DNA of 64,000 nt, from positions 1 through 64,000 of the forward strand of contig NZ_LWUA01000278.1 in assembly GCF_005222955.1 (NCBI RefSeq). The letters run 5' to 3'. Numbering within the stretch: position 1 is the first letter of the stretch; the number at the start of each line of letters is the position of its first letter. The notes below the pieces were generated by a model. That model ran no database searches. It had not been told where the DNA came from and saw nothing but the letters and a program-made list of their open reading frames with translations. This stretch comes from Blastococcus sp. CCUG 61487. Lineage in GTDB: Bacteria; Actinomycetota; Actinomycetes; Mycobacteriales; Geodermatophilaceae. Made by a program: the position numbers and the translations under genes. This document shows, piece by piece, positions 62,927 to 64,000 of this stretch.

Positions 62927-64000
62927 ATGTCCGCTCCGGTCTCCACCTCTGCGTCCACCGCCCCCTCGAGCACCGGCACCCGTCCGCGGCTGCTGCTGCT
63001 CGACGGGCACTCCCTGGCCTACCGGGCGTTCTTCGCCCTGCCGGTGGAGAACTTCTCGACCACGACCGGCCAGCCGACCAACGCCGTCTACGGCTTCACG
63101 TCGATGCTGATCAACATCCTGCGCGACGAGCAGCCCACCCACCTCGCCGTGGCCTTCGACGTGGGGCGCACGACCTTCCGCAGCGAGATCTACGCCGAGT
63201 ACAAGGCGAACAGGTCGGAGAGCCCGACGGACTTCCGCGGCCAGGTGAGCCTGGTGCAGGAGGTGCTCGGGGCCCTGCGGGTGCCGGTCATCACCGCCGA
63301 GGGGTACGAGGCCGACGACGTCATCGCCACGTTGACCGTGCAGGCGGTGGAGCAGGGCATGGACGTGCTCATCGCCACCGGTGACCGCGACGCGCTGCAG
63401 CTGGTCAACGAGCACGTCACCGTGCTCTACCCGCGCAAGGGCGTGTCGGAGATGACCCGCTTCACGCCGGAGGAGGTCGAGGCCAAGTACAACCTCACCC
63501 CGGCCCAGTACCCCGACTTCGCCGCGCTGCGGGGGGACCCGAGCGACAACCTGCCGAGCATCCCGAGCGTCGGGGAGAAGACCGCGGCCAAGTGGGTGCG
63601 GGAGTACGGCTCGCTCGACGCGCTGGTCGACCAGGTCGACACCGTGAAGGGCAAGGTCGGCGAGAAGCTGCGCGAGCACCTGTCGTCGGTGCTGCAGAAC
63701 CGGCGGCTCACCGAACTGGACCGCGCGGTGCCGCTGGAGCTGGGGCCGCAGGACCTCGCCGTCCAGGCGTGGGACCGCAACGAGGTGCACACGCTCTTCG
63801 ACAACCTGCAGTTCCGCGTGCTCCGCGACCGGTTGTTCGCCACCCTCACCAGCGCCGAGCCCGAGGTCGAGGGCGGGTTCGACGTCACGATCGACGACGT
63901 GCCCGCCGGCGGGCTGGGGGAGTGGCTGGACGCCCACGCCCGGGGCCGCACCGGGGTCATCCTCCGCGGCACCTGGGGCCGGGGCACCGGGGAGCTGACG
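62927..64000 (+). CDS. polA: DNA polymerase I, N-terminal part
   Basis: The frame is open to the window edge (358 codons seen). After a 20-residue Ser/Thr-rich lead, the 5'-3' exonuclease domain starts with LLLLDGHSLAYRAFF. It has the metal-binding acidic residues in AVAFDVGRTTFR, GYEADDVIATL and IATGDRDALQLV, and the helix-hairpin-helix in ALRGDPSDNLPSIPSVGEKTA. The polymerase domain lies outside the window. PolA fills gaps and removes primers. Divergent from the hotdog thioesterase. Confidence 0.97.
   Translation, partial: MSAPVSTSASTAPSSTGTRPRLLLLDGHSLAYRAFFALPVENFSTTTGQPTNAVYGFTSMLINILRDEQPTHLAVAFDVGRTTFRSEIYAEYKANRSESPTDFRGQVSLVQEVLGALRVPVITAEGYEADDVIATLTVQAVEQGMDVLIATGDRDALQLVNEHVTVLYPRKGVSEMTRFTPEEVEAKYNLTPAQYPDFAALRGDPSDNLPSIPSVGEKTAAKWVREYGSLDALVDQVDTVKGKVGEKLREHLSSVLQNRRLTELDRAVPLELGPQDLAVQAWDRNEVHTLFDNLQFRVLRDRLFATLTSAEPEVEGGFDVTIDDVPAGGLGEWLDAHARGRTGVILRGTWGRGTGELT

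Noticed and set aside
1-64000. CRISPR array, prophage, toxin-antitoxin or defence island
   Set aside because: No regularly spaced repeats, phage structural genes, paired small toxin genes or defence domains were found; the content is core metabolism and transport.

Overview
The window is a dense, very GC-rich chromosomal segment of a mycothiol-type actinobacterium. It has many GTG starts, GTGA/ATGA overlaps and TANNNT -10 boxes placed directly in front of start codons. The gene order divIVA, ileS, lspA, rluD-like, dnaE, his genes, trp genes, lgt, gltBD, pyk, ANTAR regulator, liv transporter, polA is the conserved backbone I associate with Streptomyces and its relatives. Codon bias, a DUF222/HNH gene and overall gene content suggest the Geodermatophilaceae (Blastococcus/Geodermatophilus-like), but that family call is inference.

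Layout. 1-4.4 kb: DivIVA C-terminus, a small zinc-binding membrane protein and eukaryote-like IleRS. 4.5-10.4 kb: a DUF4032 kinase-like protein and a four-gene trehalose-type ABC importer (lpqY-sugA-sugB-sugC). 10.4-17.0 kb: lspA, an RluA-family pseudouridine synthase, a CPBP membrane protein, a GNAT and dnaE. 17.0-30.4 kb: small genes, then histidine biosynthesis in three blocks (hisD-hisC-hisB; hisH; priA-ridA-hisF), separated by a DUF222/HNH gene, an M28 peptidase, a nitroreductase and a DinB protein. 30.4-37.7 kb: a mycothiol-dependent-type enzyme, a heterodimeric ABC exporter, an FAD dehydrogenase and two small membrane proteins. 37.7-44.4 kb: hisI-trpE-TIGR02234-trpC-trpB-trpA-lgt. 44.8-53.3 kb: gltB-gltD, pyk, tesB. 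53.3-55.8 kb: a PLP decarboxylase, an unusual tRNA and a PdtaR-like ANTAR regulator. 55.9-61.6 kb: a branched-chain amino acid transporter, with the binding protein on + and livHMGF on -. 61.8-64 kb: a GNAT, a hotdog thioesterase and the 5' part of polA.

How the genes work together. The his and trp blocks share PriA: no trpF is present beside trpC, trpB and trpA, so PriA probably isomerises both the His and the Trp intermediate. GltBD supplies glutamate as amino donor, and HisH, TrpE and GltB all draw on glutamine nitrogen. LspA and Lgt mature the lipoproteins that include the two binding proteins LpqY and LivK.

Most notable: the LivK-type gene at 55945-57276 is a circular permutation. Its C-terminal lobe sits directly after the lipobox and its N-terminal lobe follows, as if two adjacent in-frame blocks had been exchanged. 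Also notable are about 20 genes with a -10 box 6-7 nt before the start codon (leaderless transcripts), a class-I tRNA with a Leu CAA anticodon, a LivH fused to an extracytoplasmic beta-domain, a trpC leader with three consecutive TGG triplets, and a 17-codon coupling ORF inside the sug operon. I see no CRISPR array, IS element, prophage or rRNA. Apart from the permuted gene, this is mainly core metabolism.
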